A stretch of 64,000 bases of DNA from Argyresthia goedartella (Eukaryota; Arthropoda; Insecta; Lepidoptera; Argyresthiidae). Shown in pieces: positions 1 to 12,024 of the stretch (its first letter is position 1; every line of letters begins with the position of its first letter). The notes beneath the pieces were generated by a model that saw only the letters and a list, made by a program, of their open reading frames with translations, did not search any database and was not told the origin of the DNA. The translations under genes were made by a program, and so were the position numbers. The stretch is taken from positions 22,290,715 through 22,354,714 of the forward strand of contig OX463829.1 in the NCBI GenBank assembly GCA_949825045.1, in the 5' to 3' direction.

Positions 1-175
1 GAACGGATGTTTGTACCATAGTCATGGTTGTTTATCTATCTAAGTATAATATTTATCTATATAAGTACGTGTATCGTTGTCTAGCACCCAAGATACAGGA
101 AATCCTAGTTTGGGGCTAGATCAATGTGTGTAAATAGTGTCCAAGGTATTATTATTATTATTATTATTATAAATT
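1..175 (+). repeat. SINE 3' part, cut by window edge
   Basis: This closely matches the 3' half of the tRNA-derived SINE at 14278-14530, including the shared segment tttggggctagatcaatgtg and the ATT-rich tail. The tRNA-like head would lie left of the window. It is a short interspersed element without coding capacity. Confidence 0.75.
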
Positions 176-1310
176 TATTTAAGGTAAGATCCAAATTTTG
201 GAAAATGGTAAAATACAAGTCCATTGGGCTTTTTACAAACTTTTAAATTAGCGGGTTACAAGCTTTTTGCCTGGTTTCACCCCTAAGGCTCTAATCATTT
301 AAGACCATTTGCTCATATTATAAATATTGCATCTAAATAATAAATAATAAATCAATCATATTTTTGTTTAACCACTAGTGTGTGAGATTCCCGCACCGGT
401 ACCGGTGACTCTGGCGCCTGTGTGTGGCGTTCCCGCTCCGGAACTGCTGTGATAGGATTCAATTTTGCTTCGTTGTAGCATTCATGTTAACCCTATCTCA
501 TTCTAACCTATTCAAATGAACATGTACATGAAAGAACAGGCTATCTTATAAATGAATGGTTTTATACTCTGTGTTCACTGATTGCACATTAAAACTCACT
601 CAAAGACGCCGTCTCAACCGCCATATCGCAAGTTTTATTTTGATAAATAAATGTATGAAGACTATCTGTGTTTGTGTTTATTATAGTTTTATACACTATA
701 ACGCATAAATAAAACCAAACATTAGGCCTAAATTTTGCTTTAATATTAAAATAATACAGAAATAAGTTCAACTTAGGGAGCTTTATATTAGGTAACACAT
801 ATTAGCTGTATTCAAACCGAAAAAAAGGCGTTGTGGAGTGGAAAAAGGGTGAAGGATTCTAATTAGAGTGATATTCTTACAAGAACTAATCTTTATTCCA
901 ACTAGAATAGGAGAATTTCATCAAAAACTGAATATTAGCGCTCAAAATTCCTAATGTATGGAATTCCCGCTCCGGTACTCACAGACACGGCGAAAGTTTG
1001 GCCGCCACAGGCGACTGGTTAAGTACTAGGAGAGCAGGAATTTGTAAAAAGTTACACGGAGGTATTTAATTCTAAGGCACTAATAATATAAGACCATTTG
1101 CTCATATTAAAAATATTGCATCTAATATTTTCAAGAATCACGAATTAATAAATCAATCATATTTTTGTTTAAGTTCTAGGAGAGCAGGAAGTTGTAAGAA
1201 GTTACACGGAGATATTTTAAGTTTATGCAGAGGTGTACTTGCTTGTTAAAGCAAAACATCTCCAAATCTTATACAAAATGTACTAGGAACACATATTTCC
1301 TTAGGTGGTT
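176..1310. other. gene-free AT-rich DNA
   Basis: No coding exon is recognised. Two segments are imperfectly repeated here: a 'gaccatttgctcatatta' segment near 302 and 1092, and a 'ctaggagagcaggaa' segment near 1026 and 1176. This suggests an old diverged tandem or inserted repeat. Confidence 0.5.
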
Positions 1311-1715
1311 TTTAGGGTTCCGTACCCAACGGGTAAGAACGGAACCCTATTACTAAGACTTCGCTGTCCGTCCGTCCATCCGTCTGTCACCAGGCTGTAT
1401 CTCAAGAACCTACCTAGCTAGAGAGTTGAAATTTTCACAGATTATGTATTTCTGTTGCCGCTATAACAAAAAATACTAAAAAACAGGATGAAAGAAATAT
1501 TTATGGGAGCCCCATACAACAATTCTTTCAATACCACATACAAACTTATGGATGCACCTGGTTACGTACATGGAGTGTGAAAGTAACCGCACCAATAACT
1601 TTGTAAACAATATTTTGCTGTGTAAAATCCAAACTATTCACTCCACACCATCGCTTCCATTGAACGGTGGTACGGAACCCTTCATGCGCGATTTAGACTC
1701 GCACCTGACCTGTTT
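1311..1715 (-). repeat. interspersed repeat, GGTTCCGTACC family
   Basis: The element is bounded by an inverted gggttccgtaccc at 1315 and ggtacggaaccc near 1670. It has a run of gtccgtccgtc-type repeats near one end and a gactcgcacctgacc segment at the other. Related copies occur at 10589-11272, 36060-36145 and 37640-37922. Part of it (about 1530-1640) is shared, inverted, with 38800-38930. This is a widespread lepidopteran non-coding repeat, and I cannot assign its class with certainty. Confidence 0.6.
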
Positions 1716-2201
1716 TTAACCCTTAATAAGGCGTGGGCATGCAGAATTTTTCATTGGTTTTCGAATTTATTACCAAGGCATGAGGTTGAAAATGTAGTTG
1801 GCATATAGTTTCCCGTGCCTTATTAAGTTTTAATACATAAACCTTTAAACTTAGTAACTAAGTAGGTACAGAATATTTGTCCCTCTCTTACACATCACGA
1901 ATGGCCTTGAGATAGAAAAAGTAAAGCAAAGTGGGATCTATCATAACCTTTATCAGCACTAGGAGCACATATTTCCTCAGGAAGTTTTAACCCTTAAATA
2001 ATAGTGACGTATCGATAAACAACAAGATGTTCCATATACCAGGACCGCAGACATATATTGGAAGTTCCACCAATTATTAATACCTGCTAGGAACACGTTA
2101 TCTCTTAGTAAGTACATACTCTTAATTTTATATAAATAAAAGTACAATTAAGTAAAAAAATTTAGGAATATTACTAGAAACTCAACAGAACAGACGAGAA
2201 A

Positions 2202-2305
2202 CTGAACTAGTGGGGGAAAAAGTCCCACTAGTTCAGCCAATTGAACTAGTGGGGAAAAAAATCCATCTAGTTCAGTCAACTGAACTGTCCAATTGAACAA
2301 GTGGG
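2202..2305. repeat. cluster of short hairpins around an ACTAGT core
   Basis: A 13-bp perfect inverted repeat (ctgaactagtggg at 2202-2214, its complement at 2224-2236) has a short A-rich loop. A second, imperfect hairpin follows at 2241-2275, and a third half-copy near 2290-2305. Together they look like a small tandem array of a palindromic unit. No function is assigned. Confidence 0.6.
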
Positions 2306-2394
2306 AATAAAGGTGCTTAGATATACTATCGAATATAAATTATTACAATTTTAAATCCTATTTTCATTTATTTTCTTCATAATTGTACTTACTA

Positions 2395-2623
2395 GCTGAT
2401 GCCCGCAACTTCATCTGCATGTTCATAGGAATTATCATTAACCGAGATAACGTTACCCTCCTTCTGGTGCAGTCGGATAAAAAGTACCCTATATATTAAT
2501 CTAGCTCATAAACTACCTCTGTGCTTAATTTCATTCAAATCCGTTCTGCCGTTTTAGCGTGATTGAGGCACAAACACACAAACATCCTAACGTCGCTTCT
2601 TTCACAATTATAATATTAGTTAG
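2395..2623 (+). repeat. RTE/SINE-type lepidopteran repeat
   Basis: It begins agctgatgcccgcaac and contains the characteristic 'tcaaatccgttctgccg' and 'ataatattagt' segments of a very common insect repeat, probably the 3' region of an RTE-type LINE or a SINE using it. A second copy lies at 6907-7060. Confidence 0.65.
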
Positions 2624-3600
2624 ATGGTATTGCGGGAATCTGATAAATTAGGAATCTGGTATGCTGGTCATCAGGTATTTTGGGAATCTGGTATAGAGGA
2701 CAAACGAAGTAGACTTGTCATGCAAACTTGAAGGCATACACGGTCAAATTAACAGAGACACCGCTTCAAGTGTCATGCAAACTTGACGATAAACTTGATT
2801 GTGTATGGCCACCTTAATACTTACGCAAATCGGATCCGGCAAAACTGTGCAACCTTCATCTATTTTATAGATTAAATAATGGTGTATGTAAGTAGTTAAA
2901 ACTGATAATTTTGGTAATTTTGGTTGGATGGTGAGTCATGTGATTGACTATATCAAGTTATCCATTCATCTGAATGGATTACATGATAGAGAAATGCAAA
3001 TTTTTATTTTGCAAAATGGGTAATTGGGTATGATTTTCAAGGTTTTTTAGGGTGCTACAGTTCGCGCAAGTTTATTGGCCTTGTACCAAACTTTCATTCA
3101 GTTCATCTAGAAACGCAAAATGGACCCTAAATTCCAGGTACCTAGGAATGTGCTTAATGGAAATAATAAACAAAGTAGGTAAAACGATGAGTTTCTGCCA
3201 TTCGTATGTATGTCGCAGTAAGTTGGTTAAATCAGACACATAACTAACTCTCTAGACCGTTAATTAAATACAGACGTTTAACAAAGTCCACCAACAACCA
3301 AGCATGCACATGCATATTGATTGCCGCATTGAAGTACACGTTTGATATCTCTCGCCCTATGTTTCCAGGTCATTTTTTGAAGTGCTCTGTGAATGCGTGC
3401 ACAATTTTACTGTGGACTGCCAACTTGCTGCTTGCCGATACTTTATTGGTCAACCGACACTAAATGGAAGTATAAAAGCAGCCATTCATACAAGGTAAAT
3501 GGTATGAAGTGTATTTTTCATGGCAGCACCAGACATACCACATGTGTGAGGGTAGCATAAAACTGCAAATATATATTATACTGTGAACACACCCTAATCT
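2624..3600. other. gene-free stretch
   Basis: No coding exon is recognised. A small direct repeat (tcatgcaaacttga near 2718 and 2782) is visible, and the rest is unique-looking AT-rich sequence. Confidence 0.4.
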
Positions 3601-3639
3601 TTGATGTAGCAGTTGTCTATGGACACTCGGACTTCCGGT

Positions 3640-3965
3640 TTCGGTACACGGAATACGCCCTGTACACTTTCTGCACAGGCCGTATTACACGACCCTGGAA
3701 TGCACGACCCTGGAATTGGTGTACACGTTTTGCACAGCCCGTATTTCACGACCATGAAAAGCACGGCCCGGAATTCGTGTACCTAGGTGTACACGGAATC
3801 CGGGCCGTGCTTTCCAGGGTCGTGTAATACGGCCTGTGCACTTTCGGTACAGGCCGTATTGCCCGGCCCGGAATTGGCGACCAAACCATGTACACGAAGT
3901 ACGGGCCGTGCATTCCGGGTCGGACAATCCGGGCTGATTATTCCAGGGCCGTACAATACGGGGAC
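3640..3965. repeat. left subterminal GC-rich repeat array of the THAP transposon
   Basis: Many copies of degenerate 8-14 bp motifs occur in both orientations (cgggccgtgc, ccagggtcgt, acacgaagtacggg). They end exactly where the transposase frame stops. They are probably transposase-binding sites, judged from composition and position. Confidence 0.6.
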
Positions 3966-5435
3966 TCATAGCATACAGCATATGAAGAATATTTTTGAGG
4001 CTAATGGCACATAAAATTGGTTAAGTTCAGTTTTTAATATTGCATAAGTTTTGGTTAGGCCTATTAATCTTTCAATATGAACTCTTTGGCTAGCTAGTTT
4101 TTTATCTGCTTTTGATAAGATTCCCGGAATTTGTGCCTTGCCTTTAAGAAATGTAGGAATATTAATTCCTACACCCTTGTTAACAAACAAATCTTGGACA
4201 TTAAAGCCTCGATCGGCCATAATGCTATCGCCTTCTTCACACATATTAAATAATTCACTGCGCTCTACTATTTGGCGGTCACTTGTGGCTCCTGCAAATG
4301 CTTCTGAACAATAACTTAGCAACCCTCCTGGAGTAGAGCCAACTAAGATTTTCATTGTATTTTTGTGTTTGTAGGTGCTGAATGTTGCTTTTTGGGCACT
4401 AGGATGGCTAGGTTTTTGAATGGGAATTTCTGTGCCATCAACTATCACTCTTGTTGCAGGGAAATCTCTAAAGAATATGTCTGGCATGTAAAAGTTGACT
4501 AATTTACGATTTGGCCAAATATTAATTAGTCTCCATAAATCATTTACAAAATTAATCCAAGTAACAATTATGTTAGAAACAGTGGTTTTACTAACACCAA
4601 ACATCTTGGAAAGTTCAAAGTCTGTTTTGTTTCGTCTTAACTTCACGAGTAACATCAGGAACTGATCCTCTACAGATAAACTGAAGTCTTTGCTCCATCT
4701 ATAATTTATATCATGAGCCATTGGAAGTAATGTATGTAACACAAGCTTAAATTTGTCACAGCTTTCCAGACCAGTATAAAACATTATAGATTGATGGTCG
4801 GTAAGTAAGGTATCTGTTGAGAACAGGGCCAAGAAAGTTGATGTTTGAGTGGATGCTTGTTGATGAGTTGATGTTTGTGTAGAATCAGAGGAATGGCCAG
4901 GGAGTGGTTCAGGTTCAGCAACTTCCACCTCATGTGACACCTCAGAGGAAAAATATCTTGACTACGGCTCGATGTCGAAGGATTGTCTTGGACTTCAAAC
5001 AAACTTCTCTTGCAATTTCTCATAGTAAGTCGTTCTTGTCTTTGCTTAGCTTTCTCCGATAATGGTTTATAATTCCATGAAAACTGAGAGGGTATAGCAT
5101 TCTTTTTTAGATGTCGATGTTGATGTTGTAGTCCTGTAAATTACAAACAGAATGTAAATGTTAGGTAGGTAATTAATAGGAAAATTCACAATCGTACATT
5201 TAAGAATACACTATACAACTGTTTGTAACAATACCTGTGTCTCGACTGCAGCCAAGATAGGTTTCCAAAAAATGATTTCGACATAACCTCGAAGTATTTG
5301 AAGGACTGAATTTTGGCGTCGTATCGCTTTTAGCCACAGTTTCTGCACTTGATTGTCTCGAGGATGAGTACCCATTTCAGAGCATTTAGGCACACTGCAA
5401 CGCGGCATTATTTCGTAACAATATAATTTTGACAA
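3966..5435 (-). pseudogene. THAP + DDE_Tnp_4 transposase, frameshifted
   Basis: The N-terminal part near 5400-5230 shows a THAP zinc finger split over two frames: CSVPKC, then KLWLKAIRR, then after a frameshift RLCRNHF. The residues that normally carry the fhrFP segment are shortened. An intron fits a gtattg donor near 5226 and a ttacag acceptor near 5132. Downstream, the main open part (4940-3966, 324 residues) has a helix-turn-helix-like segment (FGVSKTTVSNI). It also has a DDE core with VDGTEIPI, MADRGF and HIERLIG as candidate D, D and E positions. That frame opens at a GTG rather than an ATG, with a stop just upstream. The THAP part and the DDE core are therefore separated by at least one further frameshift, and the gene is inactive as written. 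Confidence 0.75.
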
Positions 5436-5489
5436 ATTTTCATACAGTTCAAACTTTGTTATGGGTACAAACTACGACAGCGCCACTTT

Positions 5490-5720
5490 GACAGTTGCCA
5501 ACCTCATTCCGGGGCCGGGCATTCCGGGGTCGAGCACTATTTTGTACGGCCACGGAATGCTCGGCCCAGGAATGACCGACCCCGGAATCGTGGGCTTTCG
5601 GGACGCCAATTCCGGGGCCGGACATTCCTGGGCCGGACAATACTGGGCCGGTCATTACAGGGACCACAGAGCAATATAAGTAGTAAACAGGGACTCCCAG
5701 GCATTACCGCATTACAGGGA
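5490..5720. repeat. right subterminal GC-rich repeat array of the THAP transposon
   Basis: The same motif family as at 3640-3965 (attccggggcc, gggccggaca, cggcccagga), mostly inverted relative to it, plus two cagggactcc repeats near 5690 and 5715. Confidence 0.6.
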
Positions 5721-5876
5721 CTCCGCTATTTCATCGGCGGATACCGGATATTCAAACAGCTGATTGTCAAACGAGCACGCAACGCGGGAAAAATCGATAA
5801 ATGTAAAATTGTAAACAGACAAAATTCAATTATTTTCCTGTAGGCTCTACGAAACTAATGACACCAAAACCGTGAA

Positions 5877-8800
5877 ATGTTTAGGTGGCGAGGGTGCTGC
5901 AGAAAGAAAATATTATATTATAGCATCGTTGCGGGTGTTATCACCATTTTCTTTTACAATGTAACTCTAACAAAACCAGCGCTTTTTATAAAAAGAGATG
6001 AAATTTTGAGTCATTTACATGCAGAAATTGTTCAGAATTTCACCACTTCGGCTCGTGTGTACTGTGATTATAAGGAATTAGTTCTGGATGAAAGTGTTCT
6101 ATCGTTGAGTATGGCGGATAGCAACTTGAATGAAGGACAGAAGATAAGGGATGGTGGTGAATATGCACCTCGTGATTGCAAGCCTAGATACAGCGTTGCA
6201 ATCATTATTCCTTACAAGTAAGTGCTGACTGGAAACTAGATAGGAACCCTGCAGCCTAACTTCACTACCTAGCTCGCCACCCTAACTATTAAAAACCTGT
6301 AGAATTTAATCTTCTAGTAGATCTATCGGTCAGAGTGTCGATAAGGGGGCGGAAGAGGTTGTCTAAAAGCAAAAAAAAACTTTTGTTTTCCTTGGCGCCC
6401 CCTTGTCTACACTCCAACCGATCTATCATAAGGGGGCGCCAAGGAAAAAAAAACTTAGAGTGGGGGCTTCCGCCCCCTTATCGACACTCTGACCTGATAT
6501 TCTGTTTCTTCAAAATAATTTATTAATTACTTGCATCAGGCCTCAATATGGCTTAACCATCCACTTTCAAGTAGCATTTGCTTTTCTTATATTTACAACA
6601 TATTTCTTTCCAGGGATAAAGTAGAGCAGTTAAGAGCACTTCTAATATACTTACATCAATTCCTCCAGAAGCAACTCATACATTACCGTATTTATGTGAT
6701 TGAGCAAGTTGACTTGTACCCTTACCATCCGTCTAAGTTGATCAACATTGGAGCGTTAGCTGCTATGAATGCTGGGTATCCTTGTTTGATCCTCCATGAT
6801 GTGGACATGGTACCATTGAACCCGGCTAATGTGTATGCTTGTACAAAACAACCGAGGAATATGTTTTATGAGGGCTATAGATTTAGGTAAGATCTGGAAC
6901 ATATCTAGCTGATGCCCGCAACGTCATCTGCATGTTCCTGAGAATTATCATAAATTTACCTAGATAATGTTACCCTCCTTCTGGTGCAATCGGATAAAAA
7001 GTATCCTGTATGTTATCTCTGTGCTAAATTTAATTCAAATCCGTTCAGCCGGCAGTATGTATGTATCGTAATACCCATCCATCAATCCAAACTTCCAAAC
7101 TGAGCCAGCGTGATGGAGTATGGCTCAATCTTACTCTTATCCGGTTAAAGGCCTGTGCCCCTCGGTGGGGACATTGAAGGGCTAGATTTATTTATCTCAC
7201 CTCATTAATCCACTGGAAGTATCATTAGGCTAGGATTAATCTTAGTTCCGAAAAGTGAAAAAGGGGTATCACTGTCTTAATTAAAAAAAAAAAGTGATTA
7301 ACTTAGAAACAAAATGTAGGAGCTATTTGAAAATTATTGAGATGGAGAATAATATTTCGTCATATCATAGTTATTTTTGGGGACCAAATTCTGAATAAAA
7401 CTGCAATTACTAAAAAAAGAACTCGAAAAATTACAATTGTTCAAAAACAAAGCGTAATTTTAGTAAGAAGTTAACACTTTTTCAGCATTTTTTTGTAACA
7501 GGCAGTACTGCCTGCTCTTCATCATTACAATACAGTTGATTTGACCACGACAAACCATTTCAGTCCGAAGTTGTATTTTTTTTGCAATTGGTGCATGGCT
7601 CACGAAAGTTTATAATCAAATGGCTGTAAAAAAAATAGGGGGGGTTGGATTTTTTTTAAACATTGTTTTGTCCATAATATAGGGGTCCTCTTTAACCCTA
7701 TTTAATATGTCCAGTCTTTAACCCTATTTAATATGTAATAGTTCATGAAGAATCACACTGCATAATGAAATTTAAAGATCACTTTTTAAGATTATATTTA
7801 AGCACGGCCGTGGATTTTTGTTTATGTAATAAAATAAATAAATTAAGAGTAGCTAAAAATATGATTGGTAATCAGCTGACCCCTACCCCAATTTCATACA
7901 CATAGGTAGTTAAGAATTTAAATTTTCAGTCATTAGAAACTACCTAATAGCTACTGAATTTGAAATTTTAATTCAGTTACTCTTTTACTATCTATTTCCT
8001 GTGCCTAATTACCTGTTTAAAAGCGCGTTTGTCACATTCTATGTTATCCTATCAATGTACTAAAGTACATTCCATATAACTTTTCCCTTCGCCGTTAAGT
8101 TGGCTGTAGTGCACAACTGTCAAAAATGGGGAAAAGTAATATCTGGTTGCCAGTCAGATCACAATACCCCACTTAAAAAATTAAGATAAGGTATAGATAG
8201 TTGCGGCTGTTAATATTGATTTCATTCTTTTAAATACCTACTTCTTACTTTCAATTATTTTGATGCCTTATTGATAATTTGGGATAGGTATTCTATTTTA
8301 ATCACTGGTAATTTTCCCTAACTTTGAGGTAACACATCTTTTTTACAGCTATCAACACTGGTTTCATTGCTACCAGTATCGGCGAAGGTAACAGTTATGG
8401 CATGCACTGTAGTATTCTGTTCCAGGATGTTGATGTCTTATGCTGTGTCCAGCAGTGCAGTAGCGATTCTCGCGAACCAATTTAAGGCCATCAACGGCTT
8501 GAGCACACTATACTACAATGGCTGGGATGCTGATAGTAATGGCTTGAAAACCAGACTAAGGACTCGGGACCTACACATGTGTAGATTCGATCCTGACATC
8601 AGTCAGTACTATGTGACCAGGGATACCAATGTGATGTGGTATGTGCAAAAAATCACTCATTAGTGCTAGTACAAGTTGATGTGATTGCATTCTGACTAAA
8701 GAAGCAACATAAAAAAATATGAATAAATAATTTATCTTTTAAAAGCAACGTATGTACACGCAAAAATAGCAATCCGCCTATTCTAACGCCAAAAAGTGTG

Positions 8801-9019
8801 TATTAATGTACAAGATTATGTAGTTAAAAAACTAATGAAACTTTTTTGACCGTTTCAAGGGAACACAGGAGAATAAACCAAGGAGATAGCACAAAAGCGG
8901 AAATGTCTACAGATGGACTGAACACTTTGCGGTTTACAGAAGTAGGGACGGTTCTCCATCCGCTATTTACTCATATCATGATTGATTTAGAATATCAAAA
9001 AACTAGTGATAAACTATAA
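5877..9019 (+). CDS. GT7-family beta-1,4-galactosyl/GalNAc-transferase-like protein (4 exons)
   Basis: Exons are 5877-6217, 6614-6886, 8426-8638 and 8860-9019. All joins use GT/AG and keep frame, giving 328 residues, the usual length of the family. It is a type II Golgi protein with a short basic tail, a membrane anchor at about residues 10-28, then the catalytic domain. Recognisable family motifs are AIIIPYK (exon 1/2 join), the acceptor-side EQLRALL, the metal-binding LHDVDMVPL, QFKAINGLS, and the late DGLNTL near the C terminus. Family members transfer Gal or GalNAc from the UDP sugar to GlcNAc acceptors. Oddities: the canonical WGWGGEDDD loop reads NGWDADSNG, so the usual catalytic acidic residue appears replaced. 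The FNRA segment is also changed, and the metal-ligand histidine position near YYVTRD looks like Asp. Activity may therefore be lost or changed (inference). A nearer acceptor at 8348 would break frame, so 8425 was chosen. The introns contain repeats. Confidence 0.82.
6328..6494. repeat. nested foldback element in intron 1
   Basis: A perfect 28-bp terminal inverted repeat (6328-6355 with 6467-6494) encloses a second, 19-bp perfect inverted repeat (6386-6404 with 6430-6448). Both contain aagggggcg. The 167-bp unit can fold into a two-tier hairpin. It lies wholly within intron 1 of the glycosyltransferase gene and resembles a small foldback MITE. Confidence 0.85.
6907..7190 (+). repeat. RTE/SINE-type repeat fragments in intron 2
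   Basis: The first part (6907-7060) is a diverged copy of the repeat at 2395-2623. The second part (about 7100-7190) contains ggcctgtgcccctcggtggg, the usual 3'-end signature of lepidopteran RTE LINEs (a 'gcccagcagtggga'-type segment). Confidence 0.6.
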
Positions 9020-9153
9020 ATATTAAAAAAAATATCTTGAAAGATTTATGGCACAATGTTCTCGACTGTCATCGTTGGCCTATAATTACGATTATAATTT
9101 ATTTACCTGTGATATATTTACTATTTATAAGTTATAGTCTTAAGTTAACAGTA

Positions 9154-9159
9154 AATAAA
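9154..9159 (+). promoter_or_regulatory. candidate polyadenylation signal
   Basis: AATAAA lies 135 bp after the stop codon of the glycosyltransferase gene. Others follow near 9250. Confidence 0.45.
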
Positions 9160-9260
9160 GCCGTATGACTAATATAACTTGTATTCAGGAGGCTCGTCGC
9201 GTCAAGCCGCCCCGACTACATATCATTATGACAAGAATGTGACGTCTCAAGGAAATAAAT

Positions 9261-10588
9261 AAAATGATTATGATTAGAATGATATGTTGGTACTGAAGGG
9301 CGTTAATGCTTTATTACTTAAATTAGTAAGTAAGAAACTAGCGTTCTTGGTTCACGGCGCTGATCGATACGGAGGTACGTTACGGACAAAAGAACATGTC
9401 TGGACCCACCTTAAGGTGTTACAAAAAATAAAAGGGTCTTTTTTCGAATGCATTTACTCCACTACAAAGTCATCTAAGGATTTGATTCTCACTAAAGGAA
9501 AATGCGATTGGATGAAAATTTCTTGTTAGAATTGAATTGCGAAAAGACCTCTAAAACTAATTTCAGTGCGGGATTGCATTCAAAATGTGGATATTATGTA
9601 TTCGTATATTCTCCTTGAAAATATTTTTAACAAAGTAGCGTAGTTTATTTTTAAACAATTTTTATGTGGTTTGGCGCTACGTTATTATAGTTTGAGTCGA
9701 GCGTATTGTTTGCGCTCTCTTTTCTTTCTTATGTGGAAATTATTAACGATGTCGCTTTCGTTTACACTCGTATTCCTTTTATATATATTTTTAGGTATCG
9801 CCTTAACATGGCCGTGTTGTATTTAAATTATATGTCTCTTGTGAGCGGCTCTCAAAAAGTTGTACTAAACTTGTTCCAAAAATTAAAACTAAGAATTTGG
9901 TTTGAATTCAAAGGACTATTTATTTATAGACAACAATGGTCCCAATTTACGAGGGATTTACAAACAACAAGTATAAAAACTACCCTTATCGGAAATGTCA
10001 TATCCGCATTTACAAGACGTCACCATATAGCCTAATTTAATTAACAACATGTATTTACAAAATATGTTTGGGTGAGAATACATTACAACTATTGTCGCAT
10101 TTATATAAACACTTAACAAGGTACATATGCATTTCAATTTTCAGTTTTAAAATATAGCACAATCACCAATACAAAGTGTCCGCCGTACCCGTATCAATTT
10201 AGGAGTAAATTAAATAAAATCACCCGCTCCGAAGATATTAAGAGGTAATAAGTTCACTAAGATCATTAGCGCAATGATATTATATGTACACAAATACATA
10301 TTTAATTTACCTATACTAAAGTACCTATTATGTTTGAAAGAGAGCGTGATTATATATAATGGAGTAATCGATTAATTCATTTTAAATACTATTATTTAAC
10401 ATTTCATCTCGTTTGCGTCAGATAAGGTTATTCCACTTTTGCCACTCTCCTTTTGTCACACAAAATCACAAATTTTTCTGCATTCAAACGTTTTACGTTA
10501 AATTATGAAATAACAATTAATTTTGCTAGTGACCTTTTGCCACACAAAATTGTAGGAATGAAAATACGAATCAGTATGAAAATAAAAT
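9261..10588. other. gene-free stretch with two unassigned open frames
   Basis: Open frames of 81 codons (9284-9529) and 109 codons (9706-10035) are present on the plus strand. Neither shows a recognisable domain, a splice context or a composition distinct from the surroundings. I treat the region as non-coding or old repeat. Confidence 0.4.
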
Positions 10589-11272
10589 CGGTCAAGTGCG
10601 CGTAGGACGTCGGACCCGCACCCGAAGGGTTCCATACCATTGTACACGGAAATCGTAAAACGACAGTCTTTAGTACGAGTATACCTTTAATTTGTATTAA
10701 TAAAATATTATACATTAGGTAGGACTACATTCAAGGCCATCAATACATCGAAATATTGAAGAGTTTTGTGTATGTAGTATGAAAGTATTGAAATAATCAG
10801 GCTAACGAACTCTTTGCTCATTGAAACCGGAAATGGATAGAAATTTAGTAACTTATTCACAGAAATAAAATCAAATATGATAAAAAAACTTAATATTATT
10901 TATTATAATTCGAATAAGCAAATATTAATCGCATAATGAAAATAACTCAGCACAAAACTCAATACCTGCAATTGAATATCTTTTCCGATAAGATCGGGAG
11001 AGTCCAGTATTCACCGATAAACACATAAAACAAAATGGCTAAGAAAATGGCAATACCAATAATTTATTGTATGGATACTTCTTTTAATTCTTAAAGACCG
11101 GTATGTTTCATTATTTGTTGTTATAGCGGCAATAGAAATAAACCCTCTGTGAATATATCAACTCTACTTATTCCGGTTGATCCGGTAGAGCCCGGTGAGA
11201 GACGGACGGACGGACGGACAGCGGAGGCTTAGTAATGGGGTCCTGTTAGGCACCCTTTGTGTACGGAACCAT
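10589..11272 (+). repeat. interspersed repeat, GGTTCCGTACC family
   Basis: It starts with cggtcaagtgcg and an agggttccatacc segment. It ends with gacggacggacggacagcgg and gtgtacggaacc. The order is the reverse of the copy at 1311-1715 and the element is longer, so it probably contains an insertion. Confidence 0.55.
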
Positions 11273-11891
11273 GAAAACGTTTACGCCGTCCTCGGATGGA
11301 CGTGGATATAAAACTTTTGAACTTACCTTGAAACTAAAAAATATTCATTTAAATACGACTGTGGCAAAAAAACGACAAAAAAGTGTGGCAAAGGAGGGGG
11401 GGGGACTGTGGCAAAAGTGGAATAACCCAATGATGCCACATCAAGAGTGCGAGTAGGCGTGTGTTGTATAACTTGGTCAAACAAACTGCAGCACGAACCA
11501 ACACATGCAATGTGAGAGTATTACTGTCTAACAGAAATGTGTATATCTCCGTCACATCCGGTCGTCTGTACAGCCATCAAAAAATGGCCTGCTATTTTGA
11601 ACCTTATTGCTTGGTAATAAAGTTCAAAACCTATGAAAAACAATAAATCATCTGTTGATGGCCCCCCAGATGACAGGAGGCATAAACACGATAGTGTTCT
11701 ACCCAATCCTTCCGCAAGCCGTCGCATGGTGTAAACAGTCAACGAGTTTGGAACGGCCGCCGTAAGTTTAAATTAACCTTTTGTAATTTCTTGATACCAA
11801 GAAAGCCATTAATTTACCGGTATGAAACTTGTTTCTACTATGTTATTTTCATGTTTGTTTTGCTTTTCCTGTAAAATTTCGTCAGCGTCAT

Positions 11892-12024
11892 ATAGGTATA
11901 CCTCGCGCAACGAGTTATGAGCGGTGGCCTTGAATGCGCAGTAGTCACTTTTCAATACCTGTACATATGCGCAGTAATTCCCCCAAACGTCGCCCAGCGC
12001 TCTTAATTCGTGGCGCGAGGTATA
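11892..12024. repeat. short inverted-repeat element
   Basis: Arms of about 27 bp (tatacctcgcgc near 11896, gcgcgaggtata near 12012) match at roughly 24 of 27 positions in inverted orientation. They enclose about 80 bp containing two tgcgcagta/catatgcgcagta repeats. It looks like a small MITE. Confidence 0.5.

Larger units (their letters stand above)
3640..5720 (-). mobile_element. dead THAP/DDE_4 DNA transposon with GC-rich subterminal arrays
   Basis: A transposase remnant (3966-5435, minus strand) is flanked on both sides by GC-rich arrays of short motifs around ggccgtac, cattccgg and ggccggg (3640-3965 and 5490-5720). They stand out sharply from the AT-rich surroundings. Such subterminal repeats usually bind the transposase. 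THAP plus a DDE_Tnp_4 core points to the Harbinger-like IS4EU/ISL2EU group, though I cannot settle the superfamily. The exact terminal inverted repeats and target duplication were not resolved. The right end lies about 160 bp upstream of the start codon of the glycosyltransferase gene. Confidence 0.7.

Noticed and set aside
8349..8425. Earlier exon-3 acceptor at 8348 for the glycosyltransferase
   Set aside because: It brings in a stop after 14 codons in the required phase. The acceptor at 8425 restores frame and family alignment.
9284..10035. Two plus-strand frames downstream of the glycosyltransferase
   Set aside because: Neither resembles a known protein or joins to the upstream gene in phase. 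Kept only as a note.
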